Assembly (NCBI GenBank): GCA_026770585.1
Contig: MU646429.1
Coordinates: 244,011 to 258,893 of the forward strand
DNA: 14,883 nt
Source: Baffinella frigidus
Taxonomy: Eukaryota; Cryptophyceae; Cryptomonadales; Baffinellaceae
Reading direction: 5' to 3'
Shown piece after piece: positions 11,301-13,732 of this stretch. Position 1 is the first letter of the stretch. Each line of letters opens with the position of its first letter. The translations under genes and the position numbers were made by a program. A model generated the notes under the pieces. That model searched no databases. It was not told the DNA's origin and saw only the letters and a list, made by a program, of their open reading frames with translations.

Positions 11301-13732
11301 AGGGGTTTAGGTTTAGGTTTTGGAGTTTTGGGTTTTGGGATCAGGGTTTAGTGTTTAGTGTTTAGGGTTTAGGGTTCAGGGTTGGGGGTTTGGCATTACC
11401 GTCGCCGGACTTGGATAAAGACAACTTCATGAGCTCGATCGACCTGCGAAAAGTTAACCGGTTAACTTAACTGTTCTTCTCGGAAAGTCAACATTGTGAT
11501 TGTCTTAACGGTTCTTCTCGAAACGTCACCTTATTGTCAACTTAAGGGTTCTTCTCGAAAAGTCAACATTGTGGTTAACTTAACAGTTCGTTTAGAGCAG
11601 GGTTCGAGGGAGGCAGAGCGATACGACCTCCTCTCAAGGGCCAGCCTCCAACTGTCGTTCGTAGCCCCGATTAGTCAACACAAGGGCCTGCGAACAACCC
11701 CCCTTAGGTTGACTGATTCGCGCGGGTTTTGAACGTGGTCTATGAAAAATCAACATTGTAAAATTTATTTTAAGATTCTCTGGTACGAATCTGATAACTT
11801 GTAGGGTGCGAAGATGACAAAACCGGGCAAGGGTTGCACCAGGGGAACCTTTAATTAGTCAACTGGTGTAGCCCCAATTAATCATCAGTCGAAGCCCCAT
11901 TTAGTCAAAAGAGACCGACCCTTGAAGACAGAGATTCTGATACAAAATCAGGGTATTTTAATATGTCGCAGATTCTTAATACGGTGACACAAATCGTACC
12001 AGAATATCTTTTCTACCAGTGCCAAGACTGCAATTTCGAGGCTCAGAGAGTCTATTTCCGAAATCGCAGTCTTCGAATCCTGGAACAAAAGTTGACTTCC
12101 CGGAAAGAGGTTTCCCCGAGATTGGCAAGGGCCGGTCTCCAACTGTCGAGCTCTGTGTCAGTCGGGTTGACAAAATCGATTGGACGAGCCAGAAGCGCCA
12201 AAGTTAACGAACCATATATATACTGTCAACAAAACGGGGAAGGCTCGAAACCTGCGAGTGCGAATCATCTCCATGGCTGGCTTCTCCTCCTGGAAGCCGC
12301 TAGTATTCTTCGGATGCGAGGCCGGGACCTGTCATGGTTATACATATATCACAAAACCGTATCTATCACAAATATATATCAGAAAACCGTATATATCACA
12401 AAACCGAATATATCCCAAAACCTCAAAATCCGTATGCGGATCAGAAGCCGCTAGTTTTCTGGAGGTGCGAGGATGGGAACTGTGTCACGTCCAACAAGGT
12501 TATATCTGCGTATACCAACGTATATACCAACGTACATATATGACTCTGGGTACACTAGCTAGTGTTCTTCGGATGCGAGGCCGGGACCTGTATCACGTCC
12601 AGCACGTTTATTTATGTGTATACGTTGTATACTTGGTGATATACGACTATGGGTAGGTGACTCACACAACCTCAAAACCTGTATCCGAATAAGTGCTGTG
12701 GCGGATCGGTTTTAGAGGGGGATTCAAAGCAGGGGAAGCTAGCAGTGGGGGGGTTGGGGGGCGTTGGGGCAGGTCGGGCTCGTGCTTTTAGTGTTTTTAA
12801 ATGTTCGTACTTTGAGGGCTTTAAAATATCTGGATTTGTACCAAGAATCGTTTAGAAGGACAGTTCCCGAGATTAATTATATTATGGATCGCGATGAGTT
12901 TTAGGGGGGGGGCTGAAGCATCGAAAGCTGGCAGGGGGGGTTGGGGGGGGGCGTTGGGGCAGGTCGGGCTCGTGCACTGCGAGGGGGGGACGGGTGGTGG
13001 GGAGAGGGGTGCCGGGAAGAGATCAGGGACGAGGTGGGGTGGGCTTTAGAGACAATGATCGCGCGAGGGGAAAGAGGGGAGAGGAGTTGCTGTTCTTGGA
13101 GCAGAGAACTGTGGAAGGTGCAGGAGAATGGGGTGCGAGATAGGGAGAGTGTGTTGGTGATTGGCGGGGGGGGGTGCGGGGAGGAGGCACACCGTGGAGA
13201 GCCCAGTCTGCTTATCTGTCCACTCGGTCGCGGTGGAGTTCTCCACGAGACTCCGCACCAACGTCCCCTCAAGCTGCCCGCGCTTGATGCTCTTCACCAA
13301 CCTGGAATGGCCAAAGCTGCTGTTTGGTCGCGCCAGTGCGCCGGATCGCGCCAGAGAGCGGTTCGGCGGGGCAGTCTGGGGTCGGTTCCGGCCTGTGGCA
13401 CCAGCGGTGCGCTCGAAGTCATCCAGCGGGCGGATCCTCTTCTCGGGATTTCGGATCGCGACGTGCGAGATCGGGTCGCGTGGCCCGATGTTCATGCGGG
13501 ACATGTCCAGTGACATGCCCGTCCCTGTCATAGGCCGCTCGTTGAGCGTCGCCTGCGTTCCCGCAAGACCCTCCTCCGCGAATCCAGCGTAGCTCGCCGA
13601 GAGCCCCGACCTCGCGGCAGCCCCCCCCGGCGCGGCAGATGCTGGTCGGGGGAGCACGTGGATTCTCTCGATCATGTTGCTATTGCCGCCCGCGTGGCGG
13701 CGATCCATGCGTCGAATCGACATTGAAATCAC
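114..13732 (-). CDS. Giant repeat-laden multi-exon gene for a multi-EF-hand protein (5' complete, 3' end off the left edge)
   Basis: About 23 candidate exons (listed separately) join in one open frame of about 804 codons: 13193-13732, 12252-12328, 11400-11443, 10977-11026 (weak), 10470-10529, 9978-10013, 9785-9835, 9402-9446, 8449-8547, 7920-8020, 7582-7693, 6937-7014, 6098-6238, 5180-5260, 4148-4263, 3377-3505, 2591-2660, 2290-2361, 2026-2121, 1770-1856, 1562-1645 (weak acceptor), 1207-1281, 114-281. Phases agree at every junction, including non-zero ones. Seen: about ten EF-hand units, several of them canonical 12-residue loops rebuilt across introns (DWEKAGAIKTED, DNQGRGHIRVHD, DARGVGEVDRTD, DPESKGKFVWAE). 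The N-terminus has short Arg-Pro-Ser/Ala-Ala motifs. Known: long proteins with many EF-hands and such termini occur in cilia and flagella (EFCAB6 type). Inference: a calcium-binding axonemal protein. Introns make up over 80 percent of the span. No stop codon or polyadenylation site is seen, so the 3' end lies outside. Confidence 0.8.
282..806. repeat. Intron filled with heptamers, GGTGTGG subarray at about 578-680
   Basis: Degenerate GGTTTAG/GGTTTGA text surrounds the exon fragment 476-532. A clean GGTGTGG array (about a dozen units) follows at 578-680, and GGGTTGA/GGGTTTC variants occur at 700-800. In the sense direction the arrays read as C-rich units without GT or AG. Confidence 0.85.
476..532 (-). 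pseudogene. 5' fragment copy of exon 114-281
   Basis: It lies upstream in the sense direction and keeps the acceptor (CAACAG|GTCTCA) and VSSGIAALNLGLPTPVISK. Four codons differ from the intact exon over 19, all synonymously. It then runs into heptamer repeats. Confidence 0.75.
809..1006 (-). pseudogene. Two 3' fragment copies of exon 1207-1281
   Basis: Copy 953-1006 reads DVFRKWDEINEGFVTAHQ up to the donor CAG|GTGTGC, with three synonymous and one amino-acid change. Copy 809-857 reads KWDETNEGFVTAHQ up to CAG|GTCCTC, with four synonymous changes and a one-base loss further 5'. Neither has the acceptor half. Confidence 0.75.
1010..1084. repeat. 12-bp perfect inverted repeat in an AT-rich intron patch
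   Basis: CCATACAACATT at 1010-1021 and its exact reverse complement at 1073-1084 flank about 50 bp of TATAC-rich sequence. The repeat can form a stem-loop. Confidence 0.7.
1207..1281 (-). CDS. EF-hand gene exon: RKWDETNEGFVTAHQ
   Basis: The acceptor is CCGCAG|AGCAAA and the donor CACCAG|GTCTGT. It has 25 codons, phase 0 to 0: SKNKYVRDVFRKWDETNEG, then FVTAHQ. Loop D-E-T-N-E-G-F-V-T-A-H-Q has Gly at 6 and Val at 8 but Gln at 12. Two 3' fragment copies lie at 953-1006 and 809-857. Confidence 0.87.
1288..1556. repeat. TTTAGGG telomere-type array (intron)
   Basis: Near-perfect GGGTTTA units (best at 1290-1312 and 1338-1385) are mixed with GTGTAGG and GTTCAGG variants. Confidence 0.88.
1562..1645 (-). 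CDS. Near-complete duplicate of exon 1770-1856
   Basis: It has 28 codons, phase 0 to 0, ending at the donor ATCGCG|GTAACC: ETRPFARVCLASGRVDP, then KLLLLVQQSIA. Eleven codons differ from the parent exon, nine of them synonymously. The acceptor (GGAAG|GAGACG) lies in a purine-rich stretch with no pyrimidine tract, because the array on that side is inverted. Inclusion in the mRNA is therefore uncertain. Confidence 0.5.
1660..1745. repeat. Inverted-orientation heptamer array, CACCCTA/CACCCTG
   Basis: ACACCCT units followed by GCACCCT units run C-rich on the + strand, opposite to nearly all other arrays. It lies between the two copies of the VDPKLLLL exon, on the acceptor side of the 1562-1645 copy. 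In the sense direction it reads GCAGGGTG, full of AG and GT. Confidence 0.88.
1770..1856 (-). CDS. EF-hand gene exon: ASGRVDPKLLLLVQQ helix
   Basis: The acceptor is CACCAG|GAGGAG and the donor TTGCG|GTAAGG, the closest to consensus in the window. It has 29 codons, phase 0 to 0: EETHPFARECLASGRVDP, then KLLLLVQQSIA. A near-complete duplicate lies at 1562-1645. Confidence 0.75.
2026..2121 (-). CDS. EF-hand gene exon: linker/helix
   Basis: The acceptor is GCGCAG|CTCCCA and the likely donor CCTTG|GTTCGT. It has 32 codons, phase 0 to 0: LPNQEKEISADWQRTRVG, then DTSAKPVKGGDVPL. It has no EF loop. An alternative donor (GAC|GTCCCC) is also in phase but lacks the G that precedes nearly all donors here. 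Confidence 0.6.
2290..2361 (-). CDS. EF-hand gene exon: loop end and exiting helix (GRGHIRVHDF)
   Basis: The acceptor is ATCCAG|GGGAGA and the donor ACTGCG|GTGCTG. It has 24 codons, phase 0 to 0: GRGHIRVHDFIRVLNPGM, then KDTQTA. Joined to DNQ it gives D-N-Q-G-R-G-H-I-R-V-H-D-F, a canonical EF loop split exactly by the intron. Confidence 0.88.
2591..2660 (-). CDS. EF-hand gene exon: entering helix (LYSHFDNQ)
   Basis: The acceptor is AATCAG|GTTCAA and the donor AACCAG|GTCCGA. The exon is 70 bp, phase 2 to 0. It encodes FKKLGMGIPEAAVGQL, then YSHFDNQ. D-N-Q are loop positions 1-3, completed by the next exon. Confidence 0.87.
2662..2890. repeat. GGGTTTA/GGGTTTG array (intron)
   Basis: A run of GGGTTTG units at about 2725-2775 is flanked by GGGTTTA, GGGTTCA and GGGTTTC variants. 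Shorter arrays of the same kind fill 1880-1985, 2135-2285 and 2366-2585. Confidence 0.88.
2899..3290 (-). pseudogene. Three tandem 3' fragment copies of exon 3377-3505
   Basis: Copies end at donors 3232, 3030 and 2899 (TTG|GTACGC, CTG|GTACCC, TTG|GTGCGT). The first two read FLGMDARG(V/L)GEVDRTDFVN in frame; the third has lost a base. The 3232 copy differs from the intact exon over 15 codons only synonymously (3). A further short piece of the unit (ATGATGGATGCCAGGGG) lies at about 3115-3131. Intron text with CAACCCAGTGCGAACGCATC is duplicated too. Confidence 0.75.
3377..3505 (-). CDS. EF-hand gene exon with a complete EF-hand (DARGVGEVDRTDF)
   Basis: The acceptor is AACCAG|GTTCGA and the donor AATTG|GTACCC. 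The exon is 129 bp, phase 2 to 2. It encodes FDKFVLEEVVKKLQQ, KRTTARDAFLML, then loop D-A-R-G-V-G-E-V-D-R-T-D and FVN(W). The split Trp codon is completed by exon 2591-2660. Three 3' fragment copies lie downstream. Confidence 0.9.
3515..3680. repeat. GGTGTAG array (intron)
   Basis: About a dozen GTGTAGG heptamers lie at 3547-3640, sense orientation CCTACAC, between exons 4148-4263 and 3377-3505. Confidence 0.85.
3722..4125. repeat. Minisatellite of CCGCCCTATCCTCCCAACTG type
   Basis: Units of about 15-20 bp (variants of CCGCCCTATCCT-CCCAACTG) are tandemly repeated at 3760-3900 and again at 4012-4112, on either side of the exon fragment 3934-4007. The whole block has therefore been duplicated. 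Confidence 0.85.
3934..4007 (-). pseudogene. 3' fragment copy of exon 4148-4263
   Basis: It keeps PPPPMVLQSRNSTIVLSGGV up to the donor (GGGCAG|GTCCAG). It is embedded in the CCGCCCTATCCTCCCAACTG minisatellite and lacks the acceptor half. Confidence 0.68.
4148..4263 (-). CDS. EF-hand gene exon: polyproline linker
   Basis: The acceptor is CTGCAG|GAGAAG and the donor GGAAG|GTCCTG. The exon is 116 bp, phase 0 to 2. It encodes EKKNRDLIDMAQSGG, PPPP, then MVLQSRNSTIVLSGGVKEG. The phase-2 end joins the phase-2 start of exon 3377-3505. A diverged 3' fragment lies at 3934-4007. Confidence 0.78.
4457..4633. repeat. Long inverted repeat in an intron
   Basis: A 27-bp perfect arm (4457-4483) is repeated in reverse complement at 4607-4633. 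The match extends to about 40 bp per arm (to 4496 and 4594) with three mismatches. The loop is about 97 bp. It is a stem-loop or MITE-like insertion in an otherwise heptamer-poor stretch (4400-4860). Confidence 0.85.
4720..5165. repeat. Duplicated intron block around a heptamer array
   Basis: GATTGTAAAGCG, a run of GTAAAGC words and GTGGAAACACTC occur at about 4780-4862 and again at 5060-5150. A TTTAGGG array at 4868-4970 and the exon fragment 4973-5020 lie between them. I see no exon in 4300-4960. Confidence 0.65.
4973..5020 (-). pseudogene. 3' fragment copy of exon 5180-5260
   Basis: It lies downstream in the sense direction and keeps WREEGRMPVKDML up to the donor (ATGCTG|GTACAC), with one synonymous change (GAC to GAT). 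The acceptor half is missing. Confidence 0.72.
5180..5260 (-). CDS. EF-hand gene exon: degenerate EF-hand (RMPVKDML)
   Basis: The acceptor is GTGCAG|GGGCCT and the donor ATGCTG|GTGCGT. It has 27 codons, phase 0 to 0: PTPMDSVSFEKGRWREE, then GRMPVKDML. The G-R-M-P-V-K-D-M pattern fits loop positions 6-13 of a degenerate EF-hand. It is the only copy of five with both splice sites and an intact frame. Confidence 0.72.
5351..5813 (-). pseudogene. Three 5' fragment copies of exon 5180-5260
   Basis: Copies starting at 5813, 5567 and 5409 (sense direction) each keep the acceptor (GATGAG|GAGCC, CTCGCAG|GGGCC, GTGCAG|GAGCC) and PxPM codons followed by part of DSVSFEKG. The 5409 copy lost bases and shifts frame; the 5813 copy runs into a CT/GA microsatellite. 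They alternate with AGGGTCAGAACAGGGTCGG minisatellite text. Confidence 0.7.
5675..5765. repeat. CT dinucleotide microsatellite
   Basis: A (CT)n tract is broken by CG and GC steps. It reads GA-rich, with many AG, in the sense direction. Confidence 0.9.
5988..6067 (-). CDS. Candidate alternative exon downstream of exon 6098-6238
   Basis: It has a good acceptor with a pyrimidine tract (CCCTTTTCAG|AGACAT) and a strong donor (TCCAG|GTAAAA). The exon is 80 bp. It is open only if entered in phase 1 or 2. Phase 1 (TLGPFRSGAIWNTIRQ...) would follow the internal donor of the preceding exon and end in phase 0. This alternative and direct joining of 6098-6238 to 5180-5260 are both frame-consistent, so I cannot choose. 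Confidence 0.35.
6098..6238 (-). CDS. EF-hand gene exon with a complete EF-hand
   Basis: The acceptor is TGGCAG|GTGGAC and the donor GGCGAG|GTGCAG. It has 47 codons, phase 0 to 0. It encodes VDRMGDVLEFEKPGFITYND with loop E-F-E-K-P-G-F-I-T-Y-N-D (Glu instead of Asp at 1), the helix VVDNLILPDK, and a tail ending LGKSGE that may begin another loop. An alternative internal donor, ACCG|GTTTCT, would leave phase 1 and fit the candidate exon at 5988-6067. Confidence 0.82.
6363..6392. repeat. 30-bp perfect palindrome
   Basis: AGTTACCGTCCTGGT is followed directly by its exact reverse complement, with no loop. It lies in the intron between exons 6937-7014 and 6098-6238. Confidence 0.92.
6420..6700. 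repeat. TAGCCAGTCAACAGTC minisatellite
   Basis: About 15-16-bp units (TAGCCAGTCAACAGTC, TAGCCAATCAACAGGC and so on) lie at 6425-6490 and 6598-6680, separated by the exon fragment 6522-6585. Confidence 0.85.
6522..6585 (-). pseudogene. 3' fragment copy of exon 6937-7014 (second)
   Basis: It encodes the same residues as the copy at 6706-6769; the four codon differences between these two are all synonymous. The intron text after the donor (GGTGTCCCTCCATCTGATGA) is also shared by both copies. Confidence 0.7.
6706..6769 (-). pseudogene. 3' fragment copy of exon 6937-7014 (first)
   Basis: It keeps IKTEDFVRRMTRLAIP, then VTAAE and the donor GAG|GTGCGG, but lacks EKAGA and its acceptor; GAGAG|ATCAAG could serve as a weak one. 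Only three codons differ from the intact exon, two of them synonymously. Confidence 0.7.
6775..6935. repeat. GA-rich microsatellite
   Basis: GAGAGA runs with GCGA and AAAC interruptions separate exon 6937-7014 from its fragment copy. In the sense direction it is CT-rich. Confidence 0.9.
6937..7014 (-). CDS. EF-hand gene exon: second half of a canonical EF loop
   Basis: The acceptor is ACTCAG|GAGAAA and the donor GCCGAG|GTGCGC. It has 26 codons, phase 0 to 0: EKAGAIKTEDFVRRM, then TRLAIPLTAAE. With the DW of the previous exon it forms D-W-E-K-A-G-A-I-K-T-E-D, with Gly at 6, Ile at 8 and Asp at 12. Two 3' fragment copies lie downstream at 6706-6769 and 6522-6585. Confidence 0.87.
7023..7285. 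repeat. GGGTTGA, GGGTTTC and GGGTTTG arrays
   Basis: About ten perfect GGGTTGA units lie at 7026-7096, then GGGTTTC/GGTTTTC units at 7165-7225, then GGGTTTG at 7230-7265. Different heptamer variants are locally homogenised. Confidence 0.9.
7289..7462 (-). CDS. Duplicate of the FRALDW exon with a 99-bp in-frame insertion
   Basis: The copy reads RQITNRRYEK, then 33 extra codons (about 7346-7444 by position of the break), then YTKTGSSVFRALDW up to a donor (GATTGG|GTACCT). The frame stays open throughout. Against the intact exon the shared codons show 8 synonymous and 1 amino-acid difference. The acceptor is uncertain (CGCCAG|ATTACC would be phase 0), so it may be an extra exon, a mutually exclusive one, or a relic. 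It is not counted in the 804-codon chain. Confidence 0.45.
7582..7693 (-). CDS. EF-hand gene exon: entering helix and loop start (FRALDW)
   Basis: The acceptor is AACCAG|GTACAC and the donor ACTGG|GTACAG. The exon is 112 bp, phase 2 to 0. It contains YTTAERDEALEVKRQITNRL and then YEKYTKTGSSVFRALDW. D-W are loop positions 1-2, completed by EKAGAIKTED of exon 6937-7014, which gives a canonical 12-residue loop. Confidence 0.83.
7735..7910. repeat. GTTTGGT-type array
   Basis: GGTGTTT and GATGTTT heptamers lie at about 7752-7806, then degenerate GTTCAAG/GTATTCC text, in the intron before exon 7582-7693 is reached from the left. Confidence 0.7.
7920..8020 (-). CDS. EF-hand gene exon: linker, not an EF-hand
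   Basis: The acceptor is CCCCAG|GTCAAG and the donor GGAGG|GTACGC. The exon is 101 bp, phase 0 to 2. It encodes VKETDGQYNPHLLERPW, then HGGKASLSPARTRPPGG. It has no EF features and is probably an inter-motif linker. The phase-2 end pairs exactly with the phase-2 start of the next exon. Confidence 0.72.
8160..8250. repeat. CGGTTTTACGGTTT array
   Basis: Four to five near-perfect CGGTTTTACGGTTT units (double-heptamer period) are followed by CGGTTTTCGG. Confidence 0.85.
8257..8327 (-). pseudogene. 3' fragment copy of the 8449-8547 exon, frameshifted
   Basis: It lies downstream of the intact exon in the sense direction. It keeps GLLNRVDPEK, then shows a one-base deletion, then GGISVGALADVLR up to a donor (TCCGG|GTACCA). 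The acceptor half is replaced by a CT/GA microsatellite. Confidence 0.7.
8330..8428. repeat. CT and CA microsatellites
   Basis: (CT)n, (CA)n, (CT)n, then a repeat of CT run plus TGTAAAGC. They fill the gap between exon 8449-8547 and its fragment copy. Confidence 0.92.
8449..8547 (-). CDS. EF-hand gene exon carrying a complete EF-hand
   Basis: The acceptor is CGACAG|GTCGGG and the donor TCCAG|GTAATG. It has 33 codons, phase 0 to 0. The helix GLTVENVNGLLNRV is followed by the loop DPEKQGSISIDA and the helix LVDHLQ, so a whole motif sits in one exon. Position 12 is Ala rather than Asp/Glu, so calcium binding may be weak. It is the intact member of three copies (8257-8327, 8449-8547, about 8680-8746). 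Confidence 0.85.
8550..8990. repeat. Degenerate repeat with TGTCATATACGA and CAAAATATG words
   Basis: TGTCATATACGRTTGT and CAAAATATG/GAATATGG words recur every ~40-60 bp around the exon fragment 8680-8746. Text flanking the exon acceptor (GTCGTATATCAC) is part of the unit. No exon is seen in 8750-8990. Confidence 0.7.
8680..8746 (-). pseudogene. 5' fragment copy of the 8449-8547 exon
   Basis: It matches the first ~67 bp of the intact exon (GLTFENVNGLLNRVDPEK) but lies upstream of it in the sense direction. The acceptor has changed from CGACAG|GTC to CGACAAGTC, and after GGGAGCAT the sequence diverges into the TCGTATATCAC-type repeat. Confidence 0.7.
9000..9355. repeat. Intron stretch with two direct-repeat families
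   Basis: 9060-9170 holds three degenerate units around ACCA(G/A)..CCATGCACAC. A ~40-bp direct repeat (TGTCCGCTGTCCCTTTAGTT...) occurs at about 9169-9211 and 9229-9270. I see no supported exon here. Confidence 0.65.
9356..9401. repeat. Inverted-orientation CCCTAAA block at the donor of exon 9402-9446
   Basis: This is C-rich on the + strand (CCCTAAA, CCCCAAA), so it is G-rich in the sense direction, directly after the donor GTTTGG. It is one of the few blocks in this orientation. Confidence 0.85.
9402..9446 (-). CDS. EF-hand gene exon: VISREQFKKGMDRMQ
   Basis: The acceptor is CATCAG|GTGATC and the donor TGCAG|GTTTGG. It has 15 codons, phase 0 to 0. It is the second half of an EF-hand (I at loop position 8, E-Q-F at the exit) plus the exiting helix KKGMDRM. 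Confidence 0.75.
9455..9780. repeat. Mixed heptamer array (intron)
   Basis: Degenerate GGGTTTA, GGGTTCA and GGGTTTC units. Similar arrays at 9845-9965 and 10020-10200 separate the neighbouring small exons; GTGTTTG units dominate at 9865-9912. Confidence 0.85.
9785..9835 (-). CDS. EF-hand gene exon: VKRAMDPAGR, first half of an EF loop
   Basis: The acceptor is AACAG|GTCAGT and the donor GCATG|GTGAAA. It has 17 codons, phase 0 to 0: VSVKRAMDPAGRAKTGM. The loop starts at D of MDPAGR and continues in the next exon (VISREQF). The tail AKTGM makes the loop longer than 12 residues, as if the exon edge had slid into the intron. Confidence 0.7.
9978..10013 (-). CDS. EF-hand gene 36-bp microexon
   Basis: The acceptor is ATCCAG|GTGACC and the donor AGGGG|GTGAGC. 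It has 12 codons, phase 0 to 0: VTALRGRIYQKG, the exiting helix that follows DHTISDGE. Its first bases (GTGACCGC) equal the first intron bases after the preceding exon's donor, so the same text occurs on both sides of that intron. Confidence 0.68.
10221..10425 (-). pseudogene. Three tandem 3' fragment copies of the HTISDGE exon
   Basis: Copies at 10389-10425, 10309-10340 and 10221-10255 read THHTIFDGE, DHTISEGK and THHTISDTE, each ending at a GT donor (GAG|GTACCT, AAG|GTGGCC, GAG|GTGAAC). They are spaced about 80-90 bp apart and separated by repeated heptamer text (TTTAGCGCTTAGGATTTAGG occurs twice). None has a convincing acceptor. Confidence 0.6.
10470..10529 (-). CDS. EF-hand gene exon with DHTISDGE (second half of an EF loop)
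   Basis: The acceptor is GAACAG|CTATCG, preceded by a CTAAAC branch-like motif, and the donor is GGGGAG|GTGACC. The exon is 60 bp, phase 0 to 0. It ends DHTISDGE, which with VTALRG of the next exon forms loop positions 7-12 and the exiting helix of an EF-hand. The first 12 residues do not look EF-like, so the true acceptor is uncertain. Three shorter copies of the 3' part lie downstream at 10389, 10309 and 10221. Confidence 0.55.
10530..10712. repeat. Intron patch with a diverged direct repeat
   Basis: GGTTCGCGGTCGTGACGGGC with GTCGCCGATAGCTGT (10494-10533) recurs, diverged, as GGTTCGGGGCCGATGCGGGC with GTCGCCGAGAGCTGT at about 10675-10713. The interval 10540-10670 is unique sequence with no supported exon. 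Confidence 0.65.
10716..10965. repeat. GGGTTTG and GGTTTAT arrays
   Basis: Seven GGGTTTG units begin at about 10718. Nine to ten nearly identical GGTTTAT units lie at 10824-10892, the cleanest private variant array of the window, then TTTAGGG units. Confidence 0.92.
10977..11026 (-). CDS. Possible small bridging exon (weak)
   Basis: The acceptor is GAACAG|GGCTCC and the donor CCCG|GTAATG, whose bases match the exon 3 donor context (CGGTAATGCC). The exon would be 50 bp, phase 1 to 0, which is exactly what is needed between exon 3 and the next exon. The product (LPPRPASSLGLSHTRP) has no EF character and would interrupt the loop, so it may be a decayed copy or a cryptic exon. Confidence 0.35.
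11078..11101. repeat. 24-bp perfect palindrome
   Basis: CGAAGGTTCGAA is followed by its exact reverse complement. It lies in a heptamer-free patch (11030-11230) with no supported exon. Confidence 0.92.
11230..11390. repeat. Heptamer array upstream of the exon 3 donor
   Basis: GGGTTTA, GGAGTTT and TTTAGGTT variants; this is the rightmost heptamer block. From 11400 to the first exon the introns lack telomere-like units. Confidence 0.85.
11400..11443 (-). CDS. EF-hand gene exon 3: first half of an EF-hand
   Basis: The acceptor is TCGCAG|GTCGAT and the donor GACG|GTAATG. The exon is 44 bp, phase 2 to 1. It encodes SIELMKLSLSKSGDG, an entering helix followed by the first half of an EF loop (S-K-S-G-D-G). 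The second half is expected in a downstream exon carrying TISDGEV (see 10470-10529). Confidence 0.72.
11451..11760. repeat. Tandem repeat with TTCTTCTCGAAAAGTCAACATTGTG, plus an 18-bp palindrome
   Basis: Units of about 40-55 bp recur at 11468-11590 and, diverged, at about 11735-11760. AAGTTAACCGGTTAACTT at 11451-11468 is a perfect palindrome next to the acceptor of exon 3. AAGGGCC..CTCCAACTGTCG at 11637-11663 recurs at 12127-12151. Confidence 0.75.
11761..12251. repeat. Intron between exons 2 and 3: inverted repeat at 12024-12074
   Basis: AAGACTGCAATTTCG (from about 12025) pairs with CGAAATCGCAGTCTT (ending about 12074) with one mismatch, giving a hairpin with a ~21-bp loop. Apart from TAGTCAA(A/C) words at 11855-11910 I see nothing else and no supported exon. 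Confidence 0.6.
12252..12328 (-). CDS. EF-hand gene exon 2
   Basis: The acceptor is GACAG|GTCCCG and the donor CGCAG|GTTTCG. The exon is 77 bp, phase 0 to 2, about residues 181-205, and contains VPASHPKNTSGFQEE and AMEMIRTR. Its phase-2 end pairs exactly with the phase-2 start of exon 3. Two copies of its first ~35 bp lie upstream in the sense direction at 12556-12587 and 12445-12480. The assignment rests on splice sites, phase and the helix-like end leading into exon 3. Confidence 0.66.
12335..12440. repeat. ATATATCACAAAACCGTAT short tandem repeat
   Basis: Four to five ~18-20-bp units (ATATCACAAAACCGTATATA) lie between the exon 2 acceptor and its fragment copy; a TATACCAACGTA variant lies at about 12508-12540. 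Confidence 0.8.
12445..12480 (-). pseudogene. Second 5' fragment copy of exon 2
   Basis: This is a more diverged repeat of the first ~35 bp of exon 2. The acceptor region (GTGACACAG) is recognisable, but the exon edge reads TTCCC instead of GTCCC. Confidence 0.5.
12556..12587 (-). pseudogene. 5' fragment copy of exon 2 with acceptor
   Basis: The acceptor (TACAG|GTCCCGG) and the codons VPASHPKNTS are repeated; then the copy meets TAG and diverges. It is a decoy acceptor upstream of the intact exon 2. Confidence 0.6.
12708..12975. repeat. ~75-bp direct repeat in intron 1
   Basis: GTTTTAGAGGGGG...GGGGCAGGTCGGGCTCGTGC at about 12708-12785 recurs at about 12897-12975, 189 bp apart. Intron 1 (12329-13192) otherwise shows only G-rich text and the exon 2 fragments. 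Confidence 0.8.
13193..13732 (-). CDS. EF-hand gene exon 1, 180-codon N-terminal exon
   Basis: This exon begins at the first ATG of an open minus-strand frame and ends at ACG|GTGTGC in phase 0. It encodes a basic, low-complexity N-terminus (starts MISMSIRRMDRRHAGG) with motifs such as LPRPASAAPGG, NRPQTAPPNRS and LARPNSSFGHS. The end is more structured (KSIKRGQLEGTLVRSLVEN) and probably begins the first helical region. RPxSA/RPxTA motifs are frequent in ciliary proteins (known); no signal peptide or membrane segment is visible. It is GC-rich and free of simple repeats, unlike the rest of the gene. A + strand frame over 12941-13513 is a shadow of it. Confidence 0.82.
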
